Part shown: one piece after another, positions 42,187 through 51,040 of the stretch
Position numbering within the stretch: position 1 is the stretch's first letter
Layout of the letters: each line of letters begins with the position of its first letter
Assembly (NCBI RefSeq): GCF_023660105.1
Contig: NZ_JAMHGA010000038.1
Location: 124,001 to 188,000 of the forward strand
DNA length: 64,000 nucleotides
Origin: Desulfovibrio aminophilus
Lineage (GTDB): Bacteria; Desulfobacterota; Desulfovibrionia; Desulfovibrionales; Desulfovibrionaceae
Reading direction: 5' to 3'
The notes under the pieces: model-generated
Told to the model about the DNA's origin: nothing
Databases searched by the model: none
What the model saw: only the letters and a program-made list of their open reading frames with translations
Translations under genes and position numbers: made by a program

Positions 42187-44907
42187 ATGATCAAGTTGAA
42201 CCTGACCGTCAACGGGGTCCCGAAGACCCTGGTTGTCGATCCCGAGGAGAGCCTGGCGGACGTGCTGCGCAAGCAGATGCTGCTCACCGGGGTCAAGGTC
42301 GGCTGCGGCCAGGGCCAGTGCGGCGCGTGCAGCGTGATCCTGGACGGCAAGCTCGTGCGCTCGTGCGTGACCAAGATGAAGCGCGTGGCCGACGGCGCCA
42401 GCGTGACCACCGTGGAGGGCATCGGCACGCCCGACAACCTCCATCCCATCCAGGAGTCCTGGATGGCCCACGGCGGCGCGCAGTGCGGCTTCTGCACCCC
42501 GGGCTTCATCGTCTCGGCCAAGGCCCTGCTGGACGAGAACTCCCGGCCCACCCGCGAGGACGTCCGCGACTGGTTCCAGAAGCACCGCAACGCCTGCCGC
42601 TGCACCGGCTACAAGCAGCTCACCGACGCGGTCATGGACGCGGCCAAGATCCTGCGCGGCGAGATGCGCGTGGCCGACGTGCGCTACAAGCTGCCCGCCG
42701 ACGGCCGTGTCTGGGGCACGAACCTGCCCCGCCCCAGCGCCGTGGCCAAGGTCACCGGCACCTGGGACTTCGGCGCGGACCTCGGCCTGAAGATGCCCGA
42801 GGGCACCCTGCACCTGGCCCTGGTCCAGGCCACGGTCTCCCACGCCAACATCAAGGGCATCGACACCTCCGAGGCCGAGAAGATGCCCGGCGTGTACAAG
42901 GTCGTGACCCACAAGGACGTCAAGGGCAAGAACCGAATCACCGGCCTGATCACCTTCCCCACCAACAAGGGCGACGGCTGGGACCGGCCCATCCTCTGTG
43001 ACGAGAAGGTCTTCCAGTACGGCGACGCCATCGCCATCGTCTGCGCCGAGACCGAGAAGCAGGCCAAGGCGGCCGCCGAGAAGGTCAAGGTGGACCTGGA
43101 GCAGCTGCCCGAATACATGAGCGCGCCCGCGGCCATGGCCGAGGACGCCATCGAAATCCACCCCGGCACGCCCAACGTCTACTACATCCAGAAGATCGCC
43201 AAGGGGCCGGAGACCAAGCCCCTGTTCGACAAGGCTCCCGTGGTGGTGGAGGGCGACTTCTACACCTCCCGTCAGCCGCACCTGCCCATCGAGCCGGACG
43301 TCGGGTGCGCCTACATGAACGAGCAGGGCCAGCTGGTCATCCACTCCAAGTCCATCGGCCTGCACCTGCACCTGTACATGATCGCCCCCGGCATCGGGCT
43401 GGAGGCGGACAAGATCGTCATGGTCCAGAACCCCACGGGCGGCACCTTCGGCTACAAGTTCAGCCCGACCATGGAGGCCCTGCTGGGCGTGGCCGCCATG
43501 GCCACCGGACGCCCGGTGTACCTGAACTACACCTATCACCAGCAGCAGACCTACACCGGCAAGCGTTCGCCCCAGTTCACCACCGTACGCTTCGCCGCCG
43601 AGAAGGACGGCAAGCTCCTGGCCATGGAGACCGACTGGACCGTGGACCACGGCCCCTACTCCGAGTTCGGCGACCTGCTGACCCTGCGCGGAGCCCAGTT
43701 CATCGGCGCGGGCTACGACATCCCGAGCATCCGAGGCGAGGGCCGCACGGTCTGCACGAACCACGCCTGGGGCGCGGCCTTCCGCGGCTACGGCGGGCCG
43801 GAGAGCGAGTTCGGCTCCGAGCTGCTCATGGACGATCTGGCCGAGAAGCTCGGCATGGACCCCCTGGAGCTGCGCTACAAGAACGTCTACCGCAAGGGCT
43901 CGACCACGCCCACGGGCCAGGACCCCGAAGTCTACAGCCTGCCCGAGATGATCGACATCCTGCGGCCCAAGTACCAGGAGGCCCTCAAGCGGGCCAAGGC
44001 GAACTCCACGGCCGAGGTCAAGCGCGGCGTGGGCGTCTGCGTGGGCGTGTACGGCGCGGGCCTGGACGGCCCGGACTCCTCCGAGGTCTTCGTGGAGCTG
44101 AACGAGGACAACGGGGTCACCGTGTACTCCTGCTGGGAGGACCACGGCCAGGGCGCGGACGCCGGTTCCCTGGGCACGGCCCACGAGGCCCTGCGCCCCC
44201 TGGGCCTGTCCCCGGACAAGATCCGCCTGGTCATGAACGACACGAGCAAGGCCCCCAACTCCGGCCCGGCCGGCGGCAGCCGCTCCCAGGTCATGACCGG
44301 CAACGCCATCAAGGCCGGCTGTGAACTCCTGCTGGCCTCCATGCGCAAGGCCGACAAGAGCTACCGGACCCATGCCGAGATGGTGGCCGAGAAGATCCCC
44401 ACCAAGATCAGCGGCAAGTGGACCGCCCCGGCCACCAACTGCGACGAGAACGGCCAGGGCAAGCCCTTCTGCTGCTACATGTACGGCCTGTTCATGTCCG
44501 AGGTGGCCGTGGAGCTGGCCACGGGCAAGACCACCATGGAGAAGATCACCATGGTGGCCGACATCGGCAAGGTGAACAACCGCCTCGTGGTGGACGGCCA
44601 GATGTACGGCGGCCTGGCCCAGGGCATCGGCCTGGCCCTGACCGAGGACTACGAGGACATCAAGAAGCACTCCACCCTGGCGGGTGCGGGCTTCCCGTAC
44701 ATCAAGCAGATCCCGGACAACATGGAGGTCATCTACGTGGAGTCCGAGCGCCCGGACGGCCCCTTCGGAGCCTCCGGCGCGGGCGAGATCCCGCTGACCT
44801 GCCCGCACGCCTCGGTGATCAACGCCATCTACAACGCCTGCGGCGTGCGCATCACCAAGCTCCCGGCCCTGCCCGAGAAGGTCCTGGCCGGACTCAAGGC
44901 GAAGTAG
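42187..44907 (+). CDS. mop: molybdenum-containing aldehyde oxidoreductase
   Basis: A 906-residue member of the xanthine oxidase family that oxidises aldehydes to carboxylates. It is colinear with the D. gigas enzyme. The first [2Fe-2S] cluster has Cys40, 45, 48 and 60 (CGQGQCGAC then C60); the second has Cys100, 103, 137 and 139 (CGFC, CRC). There is no FAD domain, as in D. gigas. FGASGAGEIPLT near the C terminus contains the catalytic glutamate, about residue 867. The cofactor is molybdopterin cytosine dinucleotide, whose maturation proteins appear in the operon downstream. The ATG follows AAGGAGG. A terminator follows. Confidence 0.97.
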   Translation: MIKLNLTVNGVPKTLVVDPEESLADVLRKQMLLTGVKVGCGQGQCGACSVILDGKLVRSCVTKMKRVADGASVTTVEGIGTPDNLHPIQESWMAHGGAQCGFCTPGFIVSAKALLDENSRPTREDVRDWFQKHRNACRCTGYKQLTDAVMDAAKILRGEMRVADVRYKLPADGRVWGTNLPRPSAVAKVTGTWDFGADLGLKMPEGTLHLALVQATVSHANIKGIDTSEAEKMPGVYKVVTHKDVKGKNRITGLITFPTNKGDGWDRPILCDEKVFQYGDAIAIVCAETEKQAKAAAEKVKVDLEQLPEYMSAPAAMAEDAIEIHPGTPNVYYIQKIAKGPETKPLFDKAPVVVEGDFYTSRQPHLPIEPDVGCAYMNEQGQLVIHSKSIGLHLHLYMIAPGIGLEADKIVMVQNPTGGTFGYKFSPTMEALLGVAAMATGRPVYLNYTYHQQQTYTGKRSPQFTTVRFAAEKDGKLLAMETDWTVDHGPYSEFGDLLTLRGAQFIGAGYDIPSIRGEGRTVCTNHAWGAAFRGYGGPESEFGSELLMDDLAEKLGMDPLELRYKNVYRKGSTTPTGQDPEVYSLPEMIDILRPKYQEALKRAKANSTAEVKRGVGVCVGVYGAGLDGPDSSEVFVELNEDNGVTVYSCWEDHGQGADAGSLGTAHEALRPLGLSPDKIRLVMNDTSKAPNSGPAGGSRSQVMTGNAIKAGCELLLASMRKADKSYRTHAEMVAEKIPTKISGKWTAPATNCDENGQGKPFCCYMYGLFMSEVAVELATGKTTMEKITMVADIGKVNNRLVVDGQMYGGLAQGIGLALTEDYEDIKKHSTLAGAGFPYIKQIPDNMEVIYVESERPDGPFGASGAGEIPLTCPHASVINAIYNACGVRITKLPALPEKVLAGLKAK

Positions 44908-44933
44908 ACGTCTGACGGCCTCTTGACGCCATC

Positions 44934-44976
44934 GGGGCGGGCGCGGAAAAGTGTCCGCGTCCGCCCCTTTCTTTTC
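44934..44976 (+). terminator. terminator after the aldehyde oxidoreductase gene
   Basis: A 14-bp stem with one G-T pair (GGGGCGGGCGCGGA with its partner) and an AAAGTG loop is followed by TTTCTTTT. It lies directly before the ribosome site of the next gene, so it may separate or attenuate the downstream genes. Confidence 0.75.
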
Positions 44977-44990
44977 CGCGAGGTGAGAAC

Positions 44991-47495
44991 ATGGAGCAAC
45001 AGGAACTGAGGGCCTGGGAACAGCGCTGCATCCAGGAGGAATTGCCCTGGTGCCAGGCGGCCTGCCCGCTGCACGTGGACGTGCGCGCGTTTCTGGAGCG
45101 CATGGCCAAGGGCGACCCGGCCGGGGCCCGCAAGGTGCTGGAGCGGAGCCTGCCCCTGTCCGGCGTCCTTGGAAGGCTCTGCGAGCATCCCTGCGAAACG
45201 GTCTGCAAGCGCGCCGAGGCGGGCGACGCCCTGGCCGTCGGCGACCTGGAGCGGGCCTGCGTGGGCTCCGCTCCCGCCGGGGCCAGACCCACGGTCCTGC
45301 CCTCCCGGGGCAAGCGCGCCGCCGTGCTCGGCGGCGGACTCGCCGCCCTGGTCTGCGCCTGGGATCTGTTGCGCAAGGGCTACGGCGTGACCTTCCTCGT
45401 CGCCGACGACGCCCTCGGCGGCCGCCTGCGCGGCCTGCCCGAATCCCGGCTCCCCAAGGCCGCCCTGGAGGAGGAGCTTGCCCGCGTCCTGGCCCTCAAG
45501 CCCGAGGTCCGCGCCGGGCAATCCCTGGACGCGGCCCTGCTGGACCAAGCCCTGTCCGAATTCGCGGCCGTGTTCGCGGACCTCTCCGAGGCCCCCGGTC
45601 TGGCCCGGGACGAGCGCTCGGCCGTGGATCCCGTGACCCTGGCCGGGGACCGTTCCGGCCTCTTCCTGGGCGGGTTCTCCGCGCCCAACGGCGTGTCCTT
45701 CATCGACCAGGCCGCCGACGGCCGCCGCGCCGCCTCGTCCATGGACCGGCACATGAGCGGCGTCTCGCTCACCGCCGCCCGCGAGAAAGAAGGCCCATGC
45801 GGGACGCGCCTGTTCACGAACCTCGCCGGGGTCGCGCCCCTGTCCCGGGTGGCCCCGGCGGCTCCCGAAAACGGCTACGCCCCGGAGGAGGCCGCCCAGG
45901 AGGCCGCGCGCTGCCTGAACTGTCAGTGTCTGGACTGCGTGCGGGCCTGCGCCTTCCTGGAGCGCTACAAGGGCTACCCCAAGAAATACGCCCGCCAAGT
46001 CTACAACAACGCGGCCATCGTCAAGGGCCTGCACGAGGCCAACCGCCTGATCAATTCCTGCAGCCTCTGCGGCCTGTGCGCGGAGGTCTGCCCCGAGGGC
46101 TTCGCCATGGCCGACCTCTGCCTGGAGGCCCGGCGCGACATGGTGGCCCGGGGCAAGATGCCGCCCTCGGCCCACGAATTCGCCCTGGAGGACATGGCCT
46201 TCAACAACGGCCCGGACTTCGCCCTGACCCTGCCCGGGCCGGACGGCGCGTGCGCCCACGTCTTCTTCCCCGGTTGCCAGCTGGCGGCCTCGCACCCGCA
46301 CCACGTGCGCTCGGTCTTCGAACACCTGCGCGCCGCACTCTCCGGCGGCGTGGGGCTCATGTTGCGCTGCTGCGGCATCCCGGCCCACTGGGCCGGGCGC
46401 GAGGACCTCTTCACCGAGGCCCAGGCCGCGTTCCGGGCCCAGTGGGAGGGCCTGGGGCGGCCGCGCATCGTGGCGGCCTGCTCCTCCTGCCTGGACATCC
46501 TCCGTCGCCGCTCGCCGGACCTGCCCGCGGTTTCGCTCTGGGAGGTCCTGGCCGAAACCGGCCTGCCCGAAACGCCGGGCGCGCCCGCGCCGAACGCCCC
46601 CCTGGCCGTGCACGACCCCTGCACCACGCGCCACGACGAGACCGCGCGCGCGGCCGTGCGCGGCCTGCTGGACAGTTGCGGCGTGGCCCGCGAGGAACTG
46701 CCCCTGTCCGGCCGCCTCACCGAATGCTGCGGCTACGGCGGGCTCATGTCCAACGTGGACCCGGACCTGGCCCACGAGGTGGCCGCCCGGCGCGCGGCCG
46801 CGAGCCCCTTGGATTACGTGGCCTCCTGCGCCATGTGCCGCGACCGGCTGGCCGCCGAGGGCAAGCGGGCCTACCACGTCCTGGATTTCATCTTCCCCGG
46901 CGGACCGGATGACCCGGCGGCCGCGCCTTCTCCGGGATTCTCGGCCCGCCACGCGGCCCGCGCCGGGCTGCGGCGCGAACTGGCCCGGGAATACCTCGGC
47001 CAGGCCGGGGAGGCGGAACCCGGCCCGGAACTGCGCATCGCGCCCGAGGTCCTGGCCCGCATGGAGGAGCGGCACATCCTGGTGGAGGACGTCCGCCGCG
47101 CGCTGGCCCACGCCGAGACCTCGGGACGCGTGTTCCGCGAGGCCGGAGGCGAACGCCTCCTCGCGCCCCACCGGCCGCGCAACGTGACCTACTGGCTGGA
47201 ATACGCCCGCGAGGGCGGCGCCTTCCGCGTCCTGGGGGCCTGGCGCCACCGCATGGAGGTGCGGCCGGGCGCGGGCGCGGCCGGGCTCAAGGTGGACCAG
47301 ACCTACACTCCGGACTCGGGCCGATGGTCCTGCGGCCACGACGCCCTGGAGCCCCGGCCGGTGGAGGCGACCTATCTCGGCAGCTCCTTCAACATCTCGC
47401 TCCTGGCCTGCCCGGAGTGCGGACTCTGCCTCGTGCCCGAGTCCCTGGCCCTGGGCCGCATGGCCGAGGTGGAGCGCCTGCTGGAGGACAAGTGA
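44991..47495 (+). CDS. multi-domain Fe-S redox protein (GltD-like, ferredoxin, CCG domains)
   Basis: An 834-residue fusion. Residues about 15-75 are a GltD-type cysteine domain (CQAACPLHVDVRAF, CEHPCETVCKR). Residues 108-260 keep a Rossmann loop (AAVLGGGLAALVCAW) but are too short for full FAD and NAD domains. Residues about 300-375 hold two cluster motifs (CLNCQCLDCVRAC, CSLCGLCAEVCP). Residues 420-640 form two CCG-type domains like those of HdrB/GlpC (FFPGCQ, LRCCGIPAHW; AVHDPC, TECCGYGG). The last 200 residues include CGHD and CPECGLC, resembling a small redox protein encoded separately in D. vulgaris. It probably feeds or drains electrons for the aldehyde oxidoreductase or its maturation. 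Confidence 0.82.
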   Translation: MEQQELRAWEQRCIQEELPWCQAACPLHVDVRAFLERMAKGDPAGARKVLERSLPLSGVLGRLCEHPCETVCKRAEAGDALAVGDLERACVGSAPAGARPTVLPSRGKRAAVLGGGLAALVCAWDLLRKGYGVTFLVADDALGGRLRGLPESRLPKAALEEELARVLALKPEVRAGQSLDAALLDQALSEFAAVFADLSEAPGLARDERSAVDPVTLAGDRSGLFLGGFSAPNGVSFIDQAADGRRAASSMDRHMSGVSLTAAREKEGPCGTRLFTNLAGVAPLSRVAPAAPENGYAPEEAAQEAARCLNCQCLDCVRACAFLERYKGYPKKYARQVYNNAAIVKGLHEANRLINSCSLCGLCAEVCPEGFAMADLCLEARRDMVARGKMPPSAHEFALEDMAFNNGPDFALTLPGPDGACAHVFFPGCQLAASHPHHVRSVFEHLRAALSGGVGLMLRCCGIPAHWAGREDLFTEAQAAFRAQWEGLGRPRIVAACSSCLDILRRRSPDLPAVSLWEVLAETGLPETPGAPAPNAPLAVHDPCTTRHDETARAAVRGLLDSCGVAREELPLSGRLTECCGYGGLMSNVDPDLAHEVAARRAAASPLDYVASCAMCRDRLAAEGKRAYHVLDFIFPGGPDDPAAAPSPGFSARHAARAGLRRELAREYLGQAGEAEPGPELRIAPEVLARMEERHILVEDVRRALAHAETSGRVFREAGGERLLAPHRPRNVTYWLEYAREGGAFRVLGAWRHRMEVRPGAGAAGLKVDQTYTPDSGRWSCGHDALEPRPVEATYLGSSFNISLLACPECGLCLVPESLALGRMAEVERLLEDK

Positions 47496-48187
47496 GCGAG
47501 GCCGTCCGGCCCCTGTACGAACACCCGGCCTTCCAGAAGGCCAGCGGCCCGGCCCTGCGTCCCGGAGGCGCGGAACTCACCGCGCGCGGCCTGGATTTGT
47601 GCGGCTTCGGCTCCGGGGACCGGGTGGCGGACCTGGGCTGCGGCCTGGGCGCGACCCTCGGCCTGCTCACCGGCCGGGGCCTGCGCGCCCTGGGCCTGGA
47701 CGCCTCGGCGGAATTCCTCGCCAGGGCCCGCGCCGAACTGCCCGGAACGCCCCTGCTGCGGGCGCGGGTGGAGGCCCTGCCCCTGGCCGACGGCGGCCTG
47801 GACGGCCTGTGCTGCGAATGCGTGCTCTCGACCCTGGCCGACCCCGGCCCGGTCCTGGCCGAGATGGCCCGGACGCTGCGCTCCGGCGGCCGCCTGCTCC
47901 TCAGCGACCTCTACGTCCGCCGCCCCGGCGCGGCGGGCGGCATCGCGGGCTGCGCCGCCGGAGCCCGCCCCCTGGAGGACATGGAAGACCTCCTGCGGCG
48001 GCACGGCCTGCGGCCGCTCCACGTGGAGGACCACAGCCGGGCCCTGAGCGAACTGGCCGGACGGCTCATCTTCCAACACGGTTCCCTGGACGCCCTGCGG
48101 AACCTGACCGGAGGCGGCGGATGCGGCCGCCGCGATCCCCGCGACCTGGGCTACTGCCTCATCATCGCCGCAAAGGAGGCCTCATGA
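47492..48187 (+). CDS. class I SAM methyltransferase (DVU_1556-like)
   Basis: A 231-residue methyltransferase with the SAM loop VADLGCGLGATLGLL, an acidic second strand LGLDASAEFL, and the motif LRSGGRLLLSDLYV. A short CCEC motif follows the post-II region. From memory it matches a curated family named after a D. vulgaris gene in the same cluster. The substrate is unknown; small-molecule or metalloid methylation is possible given the thiol-rich neighbours. The GTG start at 47492 overlaps the preceding stop (GTGA), and the stop overlaps the next ATG (ATGA), so it is fully coupled. Confidence 0.8.
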   Translation: MSEAVRPLYEHPAFQKASGPALRPGGAELTARGLDLCGFGSGDRVADLGCGLGATLGLLTGRGLRALGLDASAEFLARARAELPGTPLLRARVEALPLADGGLDGLCCECVLSTLADPGPVLAEMARTLRSGGRLLLSDLYVRRPGAAGGIAGCAAGARPLEDMEDLLRRHGLRPLHVEDHSRALSELAGRLIFQHGSLDALRNLTGGGGCGRRDPRDLGYCLIIAAKEAS

Positions 48188-48636
48188 GCGACATCCTTCT
48201 CGACATCCTGCCCCTGGCGGGCAAGGGCTACTGCTGCAGCCAAATTCTCGGCCTCCTGGCCCTGCGCGCCCAGGGCCGCGAAAACCCGGACCTCATCCGC
48301 TCCCTGAGCGGCCTGTGCCACGGCATGGGCCAGAGCGGCGGCACCTGCGGCATCCTCAGCGGCGGCTGCTGCGTGCTCGGACTCTACCTGGGCAAGGGAT
48401 CGGACGACGAAGCGCCCCTGGAGCAGGCCGAACTGGCGGTCGCCACCTTCGTGGACTGGTTCACCGAGCGCGCCGTGCCGCAATACGGCGGCATCACCTG
48501 CGCGGCCATCCTGGGCGACGACGGCGGCAAGCCGGACGTCTCCCGCTGCGGCCAACTCCTGGCCGACGCCTGGGCCCGCATCCTCCTGCTTCTGACCGAA
48601 CAGGGCCTGGACCCGGCCGTGCCCAGGGAGGAATGA
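48184..48636 (+). CDS. C-GCAxxG-C-C family protein (DVU_1555-like)
   Basis: A 150-residue helical protein of the C_GCAxxG_C_C family, which has a redox- or metal-active cysteine set. KGYCCSQIL gives two adjacent cysteines (C17, C18), LCHGMGQSGGTCGILSGGCC gives four more including the GxCGxxxGG signature, and GGITCAAI and VSRCGQLL add two. The family occurs beside redox enzymes but has no assigned reaction. Coupling by ATGA to both neighbours, a methyltransferase and a radical SAM protein, implies a shared pathway, perhaps as a sulfur or metal carrier. Confidence 0.85.
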   Translation: MSDILLDILPLAGKGYCCSQILGLLALRAQGRENPDLIRSLSGLCHGMGQSGGTCGILSGGCCVLGLYLGKGSDDEAPLEQAELAVATFVDWFTERAVPQYGGITCAAILGDDGGKPDVSRCGQLLADAWARILLLLTEQGLDPAVPREE

Positions 48637-49973
48637 TGGCCGAAATCCTCGGCCGCACGGAAAGCCTCTGTCCGGTCTGCCTGAAGCGCCTGCCCGCCGT
48701 GCGCATCCTGGAGGACGGCACGGTGTTCCTCGCCCGGACCTGCCCGGAGCACGGCGAATTCAAGGTCGCGGTCTGGCGCGGCGAGCCGGGCCTGGACCGC
48801 TGGCATCGGCCCAAGACGCCCTCCCGGCCGGAACGCCCGCAGACGCCCGCGAACCAAGGCTGCCCCCTGGATTGCGGACTCTGCCCGGAACACGGCCAGC
48901 ACACCTGCACGGCCCTGGTGGAGATCACCCAGGCCTGCGACCTGGGCTGCCCGGTCTGCTTCGCGTCCTCGGGCGCGGCGAACGCGCCGGAGCCCACGCT
49001 GGAGGCCCTGGCCGCCCGGCTGGCGGCCCTGCGCCGGGTGGCCGGGCGCTGCAACGTCCAGATTTCCGGCGGCGAACCCGCCACCCGCGACGACCTGCCC
49101 GCCATCGTGGCCGCCGCCCGGAGCGCGGACTTCGCCCTGGTCCAGATCAACAGCAACGGCCTGCGCCTCGCCCGGGAGCCGGAATTCGCCCGCGCCCTGG
49201 CCGACGCCGGGCTGGACTCGGTCTTCCTCCAGTTCGACGGCTCGGACGCGGCCGGCACGGCCTTGCGCGGCCGTCCGCTCCTGGCGGAAAAGCTCCGGGC
49301 CATCGACGCCTGCGCCAGGGCCGGGCTGGGCGTGGTCCTGGTGCCCACCCTGATCCCGGGCGTCAACGACGCCGAACTGGGCGGCATCCTGGATCTGGGC
49401 CTGTCCCGCAGCCCCACGGTGCGGGGCGTGCACTTCCAGCCCGCCGCCAGCTTCGGCCGCTTCCCCTGGCCCCCGGAGCGGCCGCGCCTGACCCTGCCCG
49501 AGGTGCTCACGGCGCTGGTGGCCCAATCTCACGGCCTGCTCCGGGCCGAGGACTTCCATCCGCCCTGCTGCGAGCACGAGATGTGCTCCTTCAGCGCCCA
49601 GTTCCGGCTGGAGAACGGGCGGCTCGTTCCCCTGGCCCAGGGCGGCTCCTGCTGCTCCCCGGACCGGCCCCTGGAAGCCCGCGACGGCGCGATGCAGTCC
49701 CGCTCGATCACGGCCCGCCAGTGGGCCGCGCCGGACCAGCCCCGCGCTCCCCGGCCCGGGGCCGACGACTTCGAACGCTTCCTGGCCGGATTCTCCACCC
49801 GCGACCGCTTCAGCGTCTCCTGCATGGCCTTCCAGGACGCCTGGACCGTGGACCTGGAGCGGGTGCGCGGCTGCTGCATCCACGTGGCCGAGGCCGACGG
49901 GCGGCGCATCCCCTTCTGCCTCTACAACCTCACCTCGGCCGAGGGCCGGACGCTCTACCGGGGGCGCTGCTGA
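48633..49973 (+). CDS. radical SAM enzyme with N-terminal zinc-ribbon-like region
   Basis: A 446-residue radical SAM protein. The N-terminal 90 residues hold paired cysteines (CPVCLKRL, TCPEHGEF, CPLDCGLCPEHG) like those of the MJ0619/tetraether-synthase relatives. CDLGCPVC is the C-x3-C-x2-C cluster motif and SGGEPATRDDLP the GGE motif. The C-terminal half has more cysteines (PPCCEHEMCSF, GSCCS, GCCIHV), possibly for auxiliary clusters. From memory the curated name for this cluster member is TrsS, a radical SAM (seleno)protein; no Sec codon is seen here. ATG 48636 has better ribosome-site spacing than 48633. Substrate unknown. Confidence 0.82.
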   Translation: MMAEILGRTESLCPVCLKRLPAVRILEDGTVFLARTCPEHGEFKVAVWRGEPGLDRWHRPKTPSRPERPQTPANQGCPLDCGLCPEHGQHTCTALVEITQACDLGCPVCFASSGAANAPEPTLEALAARLAALRRVAGRCNVQISGGEPATRDDLPAIVAAARSADFALVQINSNGLRLAREPEFARALADAGLDSVFLQFDGSDAAGTALRGRPLLAEKLRAIDACARAGLGVVLVPTLIPGVNDAELGGILDLGLSRSPTVRGVHFQPAASFGRFPWPPERPRLTLPEVLTALVAQSHGLLRAEDFHPPCCEHEMCSFSAQFRLENGRLVPLAQGGSCCSPDRPLEARDGAMQSRSITARQWAAPDQPRAPRPGADDFERFLAGFSTRDRFSVSCMAFQDAWTVDLERVRGCCIHVAEADGRRIPFCLYNLTSAEGRTLYRGRC

Positions 49974-51040
49974 TGCGGCGCACGCCTTTGGACGCCTGGA
50001 TCGCCGCCTGCCTGGGCCTCCCGGACCTCGCCCCCGAGGCCGTGGAGGCCCGGCAATTGGAAGCCTTGCGGCGAACGCTGGCCCACGCCGCGCGCCACAG
50101 CCCCTTTCACCGGCAACGGCTGGCCGACCTGCCGCCCGGGTTCCCGGCCCGGCGCGCGGACATGGCCGCCCTGCCCCTGACCACGGCGGAGGACCTGGCC
50201 GCGCGCGGCGAGGCCATGCTCTGCGTCTCCGGCGGCGAAATCGCCCGGGTGGTCACGCTGGAAACCTCGGGCACCAGCGGCCCGCCCAAGCGCCTCTTCT
50301 TCACCCCGGAGGACATCGAGGCCACGCTGGACTTCTTCGCCGTGGGCATGTCCACCCTCGCCGGAGCCGGGGACGCGGTCCTCGTGCTCCTGCCGGGCCG
50401 CCGCCCGGACGGGGTGGCCGACCTGCTGGCCCGCGCCCTGCCGCGCATCGCGGCCCGGGCCGTGCTTCCGCCGGAGTCCTGGACCGCCGGGGATCTGGTC
50501 CGGCTCATGAAACGCGAGGGCGTGACGCGCATGGTGGCCGCGCCCAGCCAACTGCGGGGACTCCTCGATGATGCCGCATTCTCCCGGGCCGCCCGGGCGC
50601 GGCTCGCGGCCCTGCTCTCCAGCGCCGAACCCCTGGACGCGGGTCTGCGCGCGGACCTGGAACGCGCCTGGGGCTGCGAGGTCTTCGACCACTGGGGCAT
50701 GACCGAGACGGGCTGGGGTGGAGGGGTGGAATGCGCGGCCCATGCGGGCTATCATCCGCGCATGGCCGACCTCTTCCTGGAAGTGATCGATCCGCTCACG
50801 GCCGCGCCCCTGCCGCTTGGCGCACCGGGCGAGCTGGTGCTGAGCACCCTGAACCGGCGCGGCATGCCGCTCATCCGCTACCGCACCGGCGACGCGGCGC
50901 GGCTGCTGCCCGGACCCTGTCCCTGCGGCTGCCCCCTGCCCCGGCTGGAGACCGTGCCGGGGCGCATCGAACCGCATGGCGCCGGGTGGCGCACGGTCCA
51001 CCCGCGCAAAGGAAAAAGATGCATATGCAACGACTTTTGA
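49973..51040 (+). CDS. AMP-forming CoA ligase-like adenylating enzyme (DVU_1553-like)
   Basis: A 355-residue ANL-superfamily protein similar in layout to phenylacetate-CoA ligase. ETSGTSGPPKRLFFTPEDIE is the phosphate-binding loop, DHWGMTETGWGGG the adenine motif, and IRYRTGDAA the hinge-side motif. It stops soon after, so the usual C-terminal lid domain with its catalytic lysine is absent or much reduced. It may form an acyl-adenylate for transfer to a thiol partner instead of CoA. The start overlaps the preceding stop (TGATG), and the end overlaps the XdhC-like gene by 22 bases. Confidence 0.82.
   Translation: MRRTPLDAWIAACLGLPDLAPEAVEARQLEALRRTLAHAARHSPFHRQRLADLPPGFPARRADMAALPLTTAEDLAARGEAMLCVSGGEIARVVTLETSGTSGPPKRLFFTPEDIEATLDFFAVGMSTLAGAGDAVLVLLPGRRPDGVADLLARALPRIAARAVLPPESWTAGDLVRLMKREGVTRMVAAPSQLRGLLDDAAFSRAARARLAALLSSAEPLDAGLRADLERAWGCEVFDHWGMTETGWGGGVECAAHAGYHPRMADLFLEVIDPLTAAPLPLGAPGELVLSTLNRRGMPLIRYRTGDAARLLPGPCPCGCPLPRLETVPGRIEPHGAGWRTVHPRKGKRCICNDF

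Noticed and set aside
41980-44808. Long minus-strand open frame opposite mop
   Set aside because: The plus strand encodes a protein matching the D. gigas enzyme cysteine by cysteine; the antisense frame is a composition artefact.
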